A stretch of 58,166 bases of DNA from Rhynchopus sp. YZ270_cl-10 (Eukaryota; Euglenozoa; Diplonemea; Diplonemida; Diplonemidae), in assembly GCA_964035575.1 (NCBI GenBank), contig CAXIVB010000001.1, positions 1 through 58,166 on the forward strand. Reading direction: 5' to 3'. Numbering within the stretch: position 1 is the first letter of the stretch; each line of letters starts with the position of its first letter. The notes below the pieces were generated by a model. That model was not told the DNA's origin. It searched no databases and saw only the letters and a program-made list of their open reading frames with translations. Below, in pieces: positions 48,074 through 58,166 of the stretch. The translations under genes were made by a program, and so were the position numbers.

Positions 48074-48441
48074 ACCAACTTTGTCAAAACATGGCCAGTT
48101 TCGAAAGAGACTGGCCTTTTTTACGTTAGCATCACCTTCTGCAAACCCCAAAAAACACACATGATTCCCATCACACACAAGTGCTTGCTGCAACCCATTT
48201 GTATATTGCCTGCAAAACCATGTGTGCAACCATTTGTGGCACTGGTACCACATATACCCCTTCAGAAACCACTGTTGACTCTTATGAATATACTTGTGTA
48301 AGCCTCTCACCTAAGCATATTCTGTGCAGACCCTTCCCAGTGACCAATAGGTTAGGTACGAAAAAGCGACCATATTTAGGACACTGGAAGAAGGCTTCCC
48401 AGTTCACGTTGGAGCTTAGAACATTGTAGAGAAAAAAGGCA

Positions 48442-48551
48442 ACCAACGATTTCTAAAGCTACAGTTTCTGTACTTCATTGGTATGGAAGCATGAAGATTA
48501 TTCTTCACACACAACTTTGTCAAACATGGCCAGCCTCGAAAGAGACTGGCC
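48442..48551 (+). ncRNA. spliced-leader RNA copy 1, unit 2
   Basis: Copy of 20156-20265. Confidence 0.93.
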
Positions 48552-48875
48552 TTTTTTACGTTAGCACGATTGTCTTTGTGCACAAGAAGCAAACCCAAAA
48601 ACACACCCAATTCACACCTGACCTAATGCACAAGTGCTTACTGCACCCCATTTTTAAATCGCCTGCAAAACCATATTTGTGACACTTGTTCCCCTTCAGA
48701 AGCCACTGTTGACTCTGTCGAATATCCTTCTGTAGGATCACACTTAAGGATATTTTTATGTAGAACCTTCACAGTGACCAAGATGTCAGGTACGAAAAAG
48801 CAACCGTATTATAGACATTGGCAGAAGGCTTCCCAGAACAAGTGGGTACCTAGAACATTGTAGAGAAAAAGGGCA

Positions 48876-48986
48876 ACCAACGATTTCTAAAGCTACAGTT
48901 TCTGTACTTCATTGGTATGGAAGCATGAAGATTATATTCTTCACACAACTTTGTCAAAACATGGCCAGTTTCGAAAGAGACTGGCC
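48876..48986 (+). ncRNA. spliced-leader RNA copy 2, unit 2
   Basis: Copy of 20590-20700. Confidence 0.93.
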
Positions 48987-49294
48987 TTTTTTACGTTAAC
49001 ATCACCTTGTGCAAACCCAAAAAACACACATGATTCCCATGTTCTTCGAATATTTTGGTGATTAGGATATGTGTAATGCTCAGATTAAATTGTACGACCA
49101 CGCAATTGACTCAAATGAGCCCAAATATCCCGTATTCCCAAGATTTTTGGACTTTCGAGCACATTGGGCATCCTTAGGTATGTTTATAAGCCACTCTACG
49201 GCTATGTTAGAAAAAAAACCCACCATAATAATGATACATATGGCATGATTCCCAGAACATGTTGGCACTTAGAACATTGTAGAGAAAAAGGGCA

Positions 49295-49405
49295 ACCAAC
49301 GATTTCTAAAGCTACAGTTTCTGTACTTCATTGGTATGGAAGCATGAAGATTATTCTTCTCACACAACTTTGTCAAAACATGGCCAGTTTCGAAAGAGAC
49401 TGGCC
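49295..49405 (+). ncRNA. spliced-leader RNA copy 3, unit 2
   Basis: Copy of 21009-21119. Confidence 0.93.
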
Positions 49406-49548
49406 TTTTTTACGTTAACACGATCGTCTTGTGCACAAGAAGCAAAAAAACCCACACAACAACAGCAGAAGTTTAGAACCACATTCAGACCCTGACCCAA
49501 CTCCAACAAGGGGCCCCTGTCTTGTCAACCACCTTGTGCATATATACT

Positions 49549-49653
49549 GGACCCCAGAAATGGGACATCCGTTAAAATTGGATCGATACAGAGAAGATTA
49601 GCATGGTCCCTGCGCAAGGATGACACGCATTAATCGAGAAAGTATCAACTTTT
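49549..49653 (+). ncRNA. U6 snRNA, unit 2
   Basis: Copy of 21263-21367. Confidence 0.96.
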
Positions 49654-49868
49654 TTTTTGTCCCCCGGATCACACGTATTTTTTACACTGGTGTCTTCTTC
49701 ATGCTTCCCAGCACATATGTGCAGACATACCCATCACCCACAGGTGGCAAGTGGCAGGCTGCAGTAACCCATTGAAATATTGGTTTCAAAAAACGACCAT
49801 ATGCTTTATGCTACTGGCATGCTTCCCTGAGCATATACATGTCGAAAGCTGTGTAGAGAAAAAGAGCA

Positions 49869-49979
49869 ACCAACGATTTCTAAAGCTACAGTTTCTGTAC
49901 TTCATTGGTATGGAAGCATGAAGATTACTCTTCTCACACAACTTTGTCAAAACATGGCCGGTTTCGAAAGAGACTGGCC
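49869..49979 (+). ncRNA. spliced-leader RNA copy 4, unit 2
   Basis: Copy of 21583-21693. Confidence 0.93.
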
Positions 49980-50132
49980 TTTTTTACGTTAGCATGATTG
50001 TCTTTGTGTGTCTTTGTGCAAAGCAAAAAAAAAACACACACAAGAAGTGAGGATCTTCAAAACCACGTTTTTGACCTGACCCACCTCCAACTAGACAACC
50101 CTGTCTTGTATTCCTACAATATGGTATCTATT

Positions 50133-50446
50133 GAGCCGGGATGTGTTGGCTGCATCCTGAAACCCCTAGCTTCTGGGGGGGCAAGCTTCTCCAGAACTGG
50201 GCACTCTTTGAGGTGGACCAAAGGCACCTTCAACTTCTGTGTTGATGTGTTGTCCGTGTTAGTCTACTGTCCTGTTTGCGGCCTTGGTGTAAACCAGGGC
50301 AACAATCAGAGTGAAATGGGGTGAACCGGGCCAGGCTGGTCTCACAGAGCAGCTCATAACTCCTGCAGTGGACAGTTCAAGGATCGCAGCACAGAGCAGA
50401 GTGAGGGTGTTTCCAACTCAATGGCTTGAACTGGAGAAGCGTTTCT
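50133..50446 (+). ncRNA. SRP RNA (7SL), unit 2
   Basis: Copy of 21847-22160. Confidence 0.92.
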
Positions 50447-50610
50447 TTTTTACATTTTTCCATGTGAACATTGTTTCCACATCACCATACACATGTGTTG
50501 TTGATACACCCCACCACGTTGCCCAGACCATTCCTACCCACATTATTCACCACAAGTGGCATGTTTACCAGCACATGTTGGTGCTTAGAGCAATGTTAAG
50601 AAAAAGGGCA

Positions 50611-50722
50611 ACCAACGATTTCTAAAGCTACAGTTTCTGTACTTCATTGGTATGGAAGCATGAAGATTATATTCTTCTCACACAACTTTGTCAAACATGG
50701 CCAGCCTCGAAAGAGACTGGCC
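50611..50722 (+). ncRNA. spliced-leader RNA copy 5, unit 2
   Basis: Copy of 22325-22436. Confidence 0.92.
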
Positions 50723-50853
50723 TTTTTTACGTCACCATGAGAAAAAACATTCACACATATGATGCATGTACAAAGTGCACAGGTGTGTGTGTCACCCTGA
50801 CCCACCTCCAACAAGACAACCCTGTCTTGTTTTCCCATACTCTCCCTATGTTT

Positions 50854-51175
50854 GGGTGCTAAGTTAGTGTGCTACTTCGAAACCAAACAACTCGTTCAGC
50901 AACAGCTAAAACTTGAAAAGACCTTTCTTATCAGAAAATTCTTTACAATTTTTATGATGTGTCCTGCTGTGGGCCTGATATGGCCCAAGGCGGAACCACT
51001 TTCATATGATGTAAATCCCGTACGTTCGTACAGAATATTACCCATGATGATTATTCTTACATTAGCGTGTAACACTAATTCTGACTGCGTTCTATTTCAC
51101 ACTTCAAATATTAGAACTGGATGTGGGGCTGCCAGTTTACTGGTGGTCCCGATCCAGCACACAACGCAAGCACCC
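50854..51175 (+). ncRNA. RNA X copy B, unit 2
   Basis: Copy of 22568-22889. Confidence 0.8.
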
Positions 51176-51459
51176 TTTTTTATATTACCCCACCCAGTAC
51201 CCCCCCTGTGTCTGTGTTGTTGCCTGAAAAAGCATCACCTTTTACAGGCTTCCTTGTGGGGAGTGTTCGGTCAAGTGATAGTGATGAAGAAGGACAGGGG
51301 CGAGTTTTCTCGTGAAATGCTTTGAAGCCTCTGACATTGAGAGGCTCGCTCCGACCTCTGTTTTTAATAACCCTTACCGGTAACCACTGTGTATGTATGG
51401 TATGTATGGTATGTATGATATGTTGCCTTTGTGTGTTTGTTTTTGTTTTGTTAAAAAAG

Positions 51460-51648
51460 AGGGTATGCCACTCCTGGATGTTGTGCAGCTCCAGGGCAAC
51501 ATGTGTGAACGGACCAGGTTGCCCTGGCGACCCGTCACCCCAATGAGAAATTGCGTTAATATCATCAGTGCACAAGGCACTGTATCAGATATTAAGCTGA
51601 TAAGAACAGATAATACACTTGATCTTAGCCAAAAGGCCGAGAAGGTAT
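51460..51648 (-). ncRNA. U2 snRNA, unit 2
   Basis: Copy of 23174-23362; the GTATTA branch-site block is retained. Confidence 0.96.
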
Positions 51649-51796
51649 GACTTCTTTTTAGTCCATACCAAATTCGACACCCATGTACAGGGAAGCATGA
51701 TGATGATCAATATTACTAGGAAACAACAAGGCAAACAGATTACACACCCATGTCACAGGGAAGTGAGCGAAGGTGATGATCAATCGTAGTAAAAAC

Positions 51797-51940
51797 AAGG
51801 CCGCCGAAGCAGCTACACAAATTGCCAATGTGGCAACGCCGAAGCGGCCCATGGCGGGAATTGGGTAGTTTTCAACCAGCAATCTCTCCACAGCGTCCCT
51901 ATTTGGTCATTGCTTATGGAATTATCCCGAGCGCAAGAAT
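51797..51940 (-). ncRNA. U4 snRNA, unit 2
   Basis: Copy of 23511-23654. Confidence 0.94.
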
Positions 51941-52461
51941 ACCTCCTTTTCTCCCAGTCGTGTCACAAAGCTATGTCAACAGGGAAGCGTGTTGGGGTGG
52001 TAACATAAAGACACCACGTAAAGCTAACACACCAGAACTACCACCACCAATGTGCCTCCCTGTAGACATCTGTGCAGCCGATAGGTGGAACAAACAAGGG
52101 CAAGACTGTACTCTACACAGGATCTGTTTTTGAGTGCATTCGTGTTGAAGATTGTTTTCTTCGGCACAAGACCAAAGCTGGATGATGACATAGGTTGGGC
52201 ATGTGCAGCATGAGCACTTGCGATGATTGTCACATACTTCTTGTATTGTTTTGTCTCTCCCCTGTATGGCGCAGGGAAGAGTACCAGGCACAGCCCTTCC
52301 ACTTACAGCTTGTTTTTAAGAAAAACCTCAAAAAAGGCTTCACATTACTTTTTTCACCTTCAAGGACATCTTGATCAATCAAGAAGTTACCACACTATCC
52401 TCGCTCTCAACATGCTTCCATGTGTAGCAAAGTGCATACAGCAATAGAACAAAACAGAGCC

Positions 52462-52576
52462 ATATCACGGTTCTTGCCCATATCGAACTCATCTTTCGCC
52501 TTTTACTAAAGATGACCGTGGGTAAGAGCCACTAAGTGAAAGCATAATTTTTGAAGGGGCCTTTGTGTCTCATCTG
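52462..52576 (+). ncRNA. U5 snRNA, unit 2
   Basis: Copy of 24176-24290. Confidence 0.93.
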
Positions 52577-52652
52577 TTTTTAAGTCTTGACAACCACTAC
52601 GCTTCCCTGAAGGTGTTGGAGTTTCGCATGTTGTTAAACTCAGCTAGAGGTT

Positions 52653-52809
52653 ACATACCTTACTGGTGTCTGACCTGATCAACAAGGGCGTCGACACACC
52701 AGTGGCCCTTGCATTGCACTGCGCAGGGGATACTGGTGGCACTAGCTTCGGCTGGCTTGCACAGTGAAATTTTTGACAGCGGCGGTGCTGTGCTTTGCAC
52801 AAACCCGCC
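52653..52809 (+). ncRNA. U1 snRNA, unit 2
   Basis: Copy of 24367-24523. Confidence 0.9.
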
Positions 52810-53098
52810 TTTTTAAACAAACAAACAAACCAAAACAAACGTGATCACACAAACCATCATGTTACCCAGTAAACCCAGTAAACCCAGCACACTGGTCTAG
52901 AGGGATCGACCACTGAGTGGTGACCTGTGAGCACACAGGCACCTGCTCCGATGCAGTAGTGCAGCGCACTAAGTGCTGTGCTAAGGACTGGCCAAACTTG
53001 TTAAACCTGCTGACCCACAAACCGGTTTTCACAACCGAAGCAAAAACAAGCTCAGAAATAAAAAGCTCTTCAAAGGTTTTCGAACCTGACTCAGTATT

Positions 53099-53217
53099 GG
53101 ATTCGGCCATACTCTGGTGAATACACCTCATCCCGCCTGATTTGAGAAGTTAAGCACCAGCAGGCCTGGATAGTACTGGCGTGGGTGACCAGCTGGGAAG
53201 TCCGGGTGCTTGAATCC
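53099..53217 (+). rRNA. 5S rRNA copy 3, unit 2
   Basis: Copy of 24813-24931. Confidence 0.97.
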
Positions 53218-53300
53218 TTTTTTCCTTATTTGTGGTGTAACACACAGAAGTTGGTTGAAAAGTGAACTGATAGTATTCAGCGCAAAGCATGATTATTGAA

Positions 53301-53372
53301 GGGTATATAGCTCAGTGGTAGAGCATTCGGCTGCAGTCCGAACGGTCCCTGGTTCGAACCCGGGTGTGCCCT
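53301..53372 (+). tRNA. tRNA-Cys(GCA), unit 2
   Basis: Copy of 25015-25086. Confidence 0.95.
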
Positions 53373-53473
53373 CTCTTTTTGTTTCAAGACCAGATTTTCT
53401 CTTGAGTGTTACTTCTCCCTTTTTGGTTTTGAATTCCATCCCCACCTTGTAAAGATTCGTTTAAGAAATGTAA

Positions 53474-53546
53474 GGGGGTTTAGCTCAAATGGTAGAGCGC
53501 TCGCTCAGCATGCGAGAGGTAGAGGGATCGATACCCTCAATCTCCA
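53474..53546 (+). tRNA. tRNA-Ala(AGC), C33, unit 2
   Basis: Copy of 25188-25260. Confidence 0.95.
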
Positions 53547-53637
53547 AACATTTTTTGGCTTGGAAACACTGTTGTGATATTTCCAGATCTCGATTCTTTT
53601 TGGTACCAAAGAAAAAGAAGGAAGCGACAGAATTGTA

Positions 53638-53709
53638 TCTCCTATGGTGTAGTGGTTAGCACTCGAGACTCTGAATCTCGCGACCGCGGTTCGAATCCGC
53701 GTAGGAGAA
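53638..53709 (+). tRNA. tRNA-Gln(CTG), unit 2
   Basis: Copy of 25352-25423. Confidence 0.95.
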
Positions 53710-53802
53710 CTTTCCTTTTTCTCCGTTTCGTCCCTTGTTATTCTCCTCTGTGACTGGTTGAAACGCATTCCCACTTCCATATTCTTGTTGGCTTTTATTG
53801 AA

Positions 53803-53884
53803 GGCGAGATGGCCGAGTGGTCTAAGGCGCCAGGTTAAGGCCCTGGTCCCTTCGGGGGCGTGGGTTCAAACCCCACTCTCGTCA
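53803..53884 (+). tRNA. tRNA-Leu(AAG), unit 2
   Basis: Copy of 25517-25598. Confidence 0.95.
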
Positions 53885-53973
53885 CTTGTTATTCTTTTTC
53901 ATTTTCATTTTCAATCTATCCCTTTTGTTTTGTTTTCAAGATTGTGCAAAACACAAAAAGCACACTTGTCAGG

Positions 53974-54046
53974 TCCTCCTTGGCGCAGTCGGTAGCGCGT
54001 CAGGCTGTTAACCTGCAGGTCGTTGGTTCGAACCCAACAGGAGGAG
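53974..54046 (+). tRNA. tRNA-Asn(GTT) copy 2, unit 2
   Basis: Copy of 25688-25760. Confidence 0.96.
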
Positions 54047-54105
54047 ACTTTTTTCCCTTCTCAAACCATTTTCTGTTCTTTGCAAAAGTCATAAAAAACT
54101 GGGAA

Positions 54106-54187
54106 GGCGAGATGGCCGAGCGGTCTAAGGCGCCAGGTTTAGGCCCTGGTCTCTTCGGAGGCGTGGGTTCAAACCCCACTCTCGTCA
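54106..54187 (+). tRNA. tRNA-Leu(TAG), unit 2
   Basis: Copy of 25820-25901. Confidence 0.95.
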
Positions 54188-54251
54188 CGTTATTACCATT
54201 TTTCCGCAGAAAACCCACCTCTTGTGGAAAACAGTTCCGGTCATTATTGTA

Positions 54252-54324
54252 GCAGCTATCGTCTAGTGGTTAGGACGCTCGCCTCACACGCGAGAGATCG
54301 TCGGTTCAATCCCGACTAGCTGTA
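54252..54324 (+). tRNA. tRNA-Val(CAC), unit 2
   Basis: Copy of 25966-26038. Confidence 0.95.
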
Positions 54325-54414
54325 ATTTCTTTTTGAACTTTCCTTCACATTTTCGTTCAATGCAACGATCGAAAAGATGTCCCCATGCAGATAATAGTTT
54401 TGCCTACTATCAGA

Positions 54415-54486
54415 TCCGCTGTAGTATAGTGGTTAGAACAGCCGGCTCTCACCCGGCAGACCGGGGTTCAATTCCCCGCAGCGGAA
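54415..54486 (+). tRNA. tRNA-Glu(CTC), unit 2
   Basis: Copy of 26129-26200. Confidence 0.95.
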
Positions 54487-54580
54487 AATACTTTTTTTTA
54501 GACCAAGTTTTGGAGAGAAGAATTTCTGACTTTTGAATATTAACGCCATCATGTAAATCTGGATGAAGAAAATAATCAGT

Positions 54581-54652
54581 GGCTTAGTGGTCTAGTGGCA
54601 TGATTCTCGCTTCGGGTGCGAGAGGTCCAGGGTTCGATTCCCTGCTGAGCCC
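54581..54652 (+). tRNA. tRNA-Pro(CGG), unit 2
   Basis: Copy of 26295-26366. Confidence 0.96.
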
Positions 54653-54866
54653 CTCTTTTTATTTAGGTAGTTTCTTGCTTGGGAATTGTTTAGAAAAATT
54701 ATTTCCACATCTTTTCGACCACCAAAATCCCAAGATGAAGAAGTTTGGAAAAGTGCATTTTTGTGAAAGTATTTTGCCATATCTTTGTTGTCACCAAAAT
54801 CCCAAGATGGTGAGAGAATCTTGAAAAATCATTTTCCATATTTTCACTTCCCAGTGAAAAAGAGAA

Positions 54867-54939
54867 TACCCATGGTGGGGATCGAACCCACAATCTTTCG
54901 CTTAGGAAGCGAACGCCTTATCCATTGGGCTACACGGGC
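54867..54939 (-). tRNA. tRNA-Arg(CCT), unit 2
   Basis: Copy of 26581-26653. Confidence 0.94.
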
Positions 54940-55045
54940 CTAATAGTTTTACCTTCTTTCCTTTTCTCTGGGGTGGTCAAATTTAGGACAAGAGACTTTT
55001 CTGCATGACCACTCCACAATGATTCTTTGGTTTAAATGAATGTGA

Positions 55046-55118
55046 GCCTCCCTAGCTCAGTCGGTAGAGCGCAAGGCCCTTAACCTTGTGGTCGCGGGTT
55101 CGAGCCCCGCGGGAGGTG
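55046..55118 (+). tRNA. tRNA-Lys(CTT) copy 2, C33, unit 2
   Basis: Copy of 26760-26832. Confidence 0.95.
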
Positions 55119-55428
55119 CTTTTCTTTTTGAATGTTCACGATTTTGCAGGTTTCTGAGATTTTGAGGCAAATGAAAACCAAAAAATATTTCCTCCACTTG
55201 ATCTCAGTTCTGTTTCGTTGGCAAGTTGAGAGTGGAATTTGGGTGAAAATATGTGTTTTCCGAACCAACACAGGACTCCCACCGACCGGTGTAGGTTTTG
55301 CGTTCAACCAGGTGTGAACTGCTTCCACTCGCGAAAAGTGCCAGACCCTTTTGCTGGGGATAGCACGTTTCAGCCCCACAACTTATCTCCTTTCTGGGCA
55401 TGTCCAGTGTGCTCAGCTGCCGCTTCTT

Positions 55429-55839
55429 GGCGACTCACCAGTACAGAGTGGTGGAATCCAGCACAGAATGGAATGGCTGGGAAATCCTTAGCAATCCATA
55501 ATTCAGATGGAAAAACTCCTGACCCGGCTATTGAATTTTCGGATCATTTTCTCAGTCACAATGCAAGCACAGAATGGAAACCAAAACCAAGCACAGAATG
55601 GAACACGGCTATAAGACTCCAGCCATTCCATTCTGTGCTGGTTTTTCGTTTCCATTCTGTGCTTGCATTGTGACTGAGAAAATGATCTGAAAATTCAATA
55701 CCCGGGTCAGGAGTTTTTTTTTCCACTCCTAACAAATCCTTACAGTAAGCCTATAAGTCTCCAGCCATTCCATTCTGTGCTGGTTTTTGGAGCCCATTCT
55801 GTGAGCACTCGCTCGGGCCTGTACTGGAGTATAGCGGCC
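55429..55839 (+). mobile_element. tRNA-targeting element 3, unit 2
   Basis: Copy of 27143-27553. Confidence 0.75.
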
Positions 55840-55936
55840 AGGCCATCTCCCTTCTGCGTTCCTGCCTGTCACATCCAGTGCTCAGTTGCTGCTTCTTCAG
55901 CACAACCGCATCACATCACATCACCAAAAAATAGAA

Positions 55937-56008
55937 AGGCAACTGGGGGGATCGAACCCCCGACCCTTGGTTTACAAGACCAATGCTCTGCCACTGAGCT
56001 AAATCGCC
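55937..56008 (-). tRNA. tRNA-Thr(TGT), unit 2
   Basis: Copy of 27651-27722. Confidence 0.95.
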
Positions 56009-56090
56009 GCTGATTAAGATGCTTTTGCTGTTTCTCCTGCGAAGAAGTTTTTCAAGACAACACAGAAAGGAAAGTGTGTAAAAAAAGAAA

Positions 56091-56161
56091 TGACCCTAGA
56101 CGGAATCGAACCGCCGTTGATGGATTTGGAATCCATAGTGCTACCGCTACACCATAGGGCC
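56091..56161 (-). tRNA. tRNA-Trp(CCA), unit 2
   Basis: Copy of 27805-27875. Confidence 0.95.
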
Positions 56162-56246
56162 CATGATTTAGGGCTTCAATGCGTTTAGCATGAAGGTGGA
56201 AATTTTGCTGAAAATCCCACACAAAGGAAAAAGACACACAAAAAAG

Positions 56247-56319
56247 TGCGAGGTGCCAGGATCGAACTGACGACCTTAGGATTATGGGACCTACGCGCTC
56301 CCGACTGCGCCAACCTCGC
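56247..56319 (-). tRNA. elongator tRNA-Met(CAT), C33, unit 2
   Basis: Copy of 27961-28033. Confidence 0.94.
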
Positions 56320-56443
56320 CTTGATATTATCGTATCATTAAGAAATACATGGGGTGCAAATTTCTACAGGTTTGTGTGGCAAAAAAAATTTTTTGAGCCA
56401 AAAAATTTTATGGGCTTCTGTGAAAACAATGACAGTTGTAGAA

Positions 56444-56527
56444 CCTCTCGTAGCTCAATTGGTAGAGCGCTCGACTGTAGAATACTCGGTTATCGAGCGG
56501 TCGCTGGTTCGATTCCGGCCGAGAGGA
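56444..56527 (+). tRNA. tRNA-Tyr(GTA) with intron, unit 2
   Basis: Copy of 28158-28241. Confidence 0.94.
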
Positions 56528-56604
56528 TTTTTTTCGTTTTCGTGTTCCAGATTATTTTCTGCAAACAGATGACTGCCTAAAAACAAAGAACGGTGAGAAT
56601 TACA

Positions 56605-56686
56605 GCAGTCGTATCCAAGTGGTTACGGAGGTGGACTAGAAATCCATTGGGCTCTGCCCGCGCAGGTTCAAGTCCTGCCGACTGCG
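56605..56686 (+). tRNA. tRNA-Ser(AGA), unit 2
   Basis: Copy of 28319-28400. Confidence 0.95.
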
Positions 56687-56784
56687 ATTCATTTTTTGTT
56701 CACGAATTTTCGTGCATTTTCGTCGTTTCTGTGCTCATTTTAGACCATTTTGATGCGCGAAATTAAATCAGAGTGAAGATTGTA

Positions 56785-56811
56785 TCCTCGGTAGTATAGA
56801 GGTCAGTATTT
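56785..56811 (+). tRNA. tRNA-Asp(GTC), 5' part, unit 2/3 boundary
   Basis: Bases 1-27 of the interrupted Asp gene; the 3' part would lie beyond the window (about 58758-58810). Confidence 0.93.
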
Positions 56812-58166
56812 GGCGACTATCAAGTACATTCGGACGCAACCAAGCACATTCTGGAAACGAAAACCAAGCACATTCTGGACGGATCCAGACTTGACCCACT
56901 TACAGGCCAAAAAAAATTTTTCTACACAAAAAAAAATTTTTTTTCACAGAACAAGATTTTTGAGAAAATTTTTCACGCCAAAACTTTGTCTCACCTGAAA
57001 ATGACAAAAAATGTAACCTACACCAGCCAGATAACACAACCTAGAACCTGCAGGTTCCCGCACACCCGCACAACCACACCAGCCAGATAACGCTGCCAGA
57101 ACCCCGCACACCCGCACAACCACACGAACCAGCTAAGGACCGCAAACCCGCGCACCCGTCAACCCGCAAACCCGCACAACCACCAGCCAGATAACGCAAC
57201 CTAGAACCAGCAGGTTCCCGCACACCCGCACAACCACACCAGCCAGATAACGCTTCCAGAACCCCGCACACCCGCACAACCACACGAACCAGCTAAGGAC
57301 CGGCAGACAACCTTAGATCCATAATTCACTTTTCGGGTTCTGGGGTTTGAACCTCCAACACCGAAGAAACTCTTATGTGTGGAACCTGCGTGCTACACAC
57401 TAGGACACTTAGTCCTCCTTAGTGAAAATCCTTATGGAAGACATAGTGTCCTAGTGGGTACCACACAGGTCCCTTACAGTGTGGATTCTTATTGGTTGGA
57501 GGTTCAAACCCCTGAGGGAGCAGTTTTTGTTTCCACCAATGAATCCTTAAGGATTTGTTAGGGGAAAAGTGAATTCTGGATTGCTCAGGATTTCCCAGCC
57601 ATTCCAGGATGTGCTTGCATCTCAGAAAAGGGCACTTTTTCGTTTCAAACCAAAAAGTGCCCTTTTCCGAGATGCAAGTACATTCTGGAATGGCTGGGAA
57701 ATCCTTAAGGATCCAGAATTCACTTTTCCTTAAGGATTTGTTAGGGGAAAAGTGAATTCTGGATTGCTCAGGATTTCCCAGCCATTCCAGAATGTACTTG
57801 CATCTCAGAAAAGTGCACTTTTTCGTTAAAAACCAAAAAGTGTCCTTTTCTGAGATGCAAGCACATTCTGGAATGGCTGGGAAATCCTTAAGGATCCAGA
57901 ATTCACTTTTCCTTAAGGATTTGTTAGGGGAAAAGTGAATTATGGATTGCTCAGGATTTCCCAGCCATTCCAGAATGTACTTGCATCTCAGAAAAGTGCA
58001 CTTTTTCGTTAAAAACCAAAAAGTGTCCTTTTCTGAGATGCAAGCACATTCTGGAATGGCTGGGAAATCCTGAGCAATCCAGAATTCACTTTTCCCCTAA
58101 CAAATCCTTAAGGAAAAGTGAATTCTGGATCCTTAAGGAATTCCCAGCCATTCCAGAATGTACTTG
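56812..58166 (+). mobile_element. tRNA-targeting element 1, cut by window end
   Basis: Left 1,355 bp of the third element-1 copy, same as 28526-29880. Confidence 0.93.
57330..58166. repeat. array unit 3, first 837 bp
   Basis: Continues as 758-1594 does (element 1 interior with its palindromes) and is cut by the window end, so the array extends further to the right. Confidence 0.95.

Larger units (their letters stand above)
29044..57329. repeat. array unit 2 (28,286 bp)
   Basis: Second full period. Every landmark compared (tRNA genes, 5S, snRNAs, satellites) is at +28,286 with no length change. The only base difference I found is 43441 G versus 15155 C inside the 401-bp repeats. Confidence 0.97.

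Overview
KIND OF ORGANISM. The window is a nuclear chromosome segment from a eukaryote that trans-splices. It contains no believable protein-coding gene. The spliced-leader (SL) RNA has a 39-nt exon containing CAGTTTCTGTACT and ending ATTG before a GTATGG donor, which is the kinetoplastid/diplonemid mini-exon pattern. The 5S rRNA has a protist/plant-type core (AAGTTAAGC, GGGTGACC), and tRNA-Tyr carries the only tRNA intron (11 nt), as in trypanosomes. From memory, the closest match is a diplonemid (Euglenozoa), Diplonema/Paradiplonema-like. This is a recall-based placement, not a database result.

LAYOUT. Bases 1-757 are outside the array: an 88-bp satellite (35-632), then unique sequence. From 758 to the window end lies a head-to-tail array with a period of 28,286 bp: unit 1 at 758-29043, unit 2 at 29044-57329, and the start of unit 3 at 57330-58166. 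The units look virtually identical; I saw one base difference (15155 C versus 43441 G). Any feature in unit 1 recurs at +28,286.

CONTENT OF ONE UNIT. (a) 48 tRNA loci in two blocks (2186-12447 and 25015-28525), 46 intact and 2 interrupted. They cover 45 of the 46 standard eukaryotic cytosolic species (elongator and initiator Met counted separately); only Leu(TAA) is absent. Nearly every gene is followed by a run of T on its own strand. (b) Three 5S rRNA genes and one 5S fragment. (c) A satellite-rich interior (about 13.2-19.6 kb). (d) A small-RNA block (19.7-24.5 kb) with five SL RNA genes plus one deleted copy, U6, SRP (7SL) RNA, U2, U4, U5 and U1. It also holds a structured RNA of about 325 nt that I cannot name ('RNA X'), which has a second copy in the tRNA block. 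One repeat thus carries nearly the whole decoding, splicing, trans-splicing and protein-targeting RNA set.

PROMOTERS. Two external promoter classes are visible. U6, SRP RNA and both RNA X genes share a 34-bp element (CTGACCCAMCTCCAAC ... CCTGTCTTGT) placed exactly 23 nt before the predicted first base. SL RNA, U1, U2, U4 and U5 share a PSE-like GCTTCCCWG about 48 nt upstream.

MOBILE ELEMENTS. A family of non-autonomous elements with GGC...AGTACA ends has inserted into tRNA-Asp(GTC) and tRNA-Pro(AGG). In both cases the 8-bp target duplication covers the same tRNA positions (bases 20-27) and the element has the same orientation relative to the gene, so this looks like a tRNA-gene-targeting transposon. 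A third, shorter relative lies at 27143-27553. The elements are built from tandem palindromes and carry degenerate tRNA-like A/B boxes. Their internal 7-mer motif is inverted between subfamilies (CATTCTG versus CAGAATG).

tRNA ODDITIES. Eleven tRNA genes per unit encode C at position 33 instead of the near-universal T. All Arg, Lys and Val tRNAs have a G1-T72 first pair.
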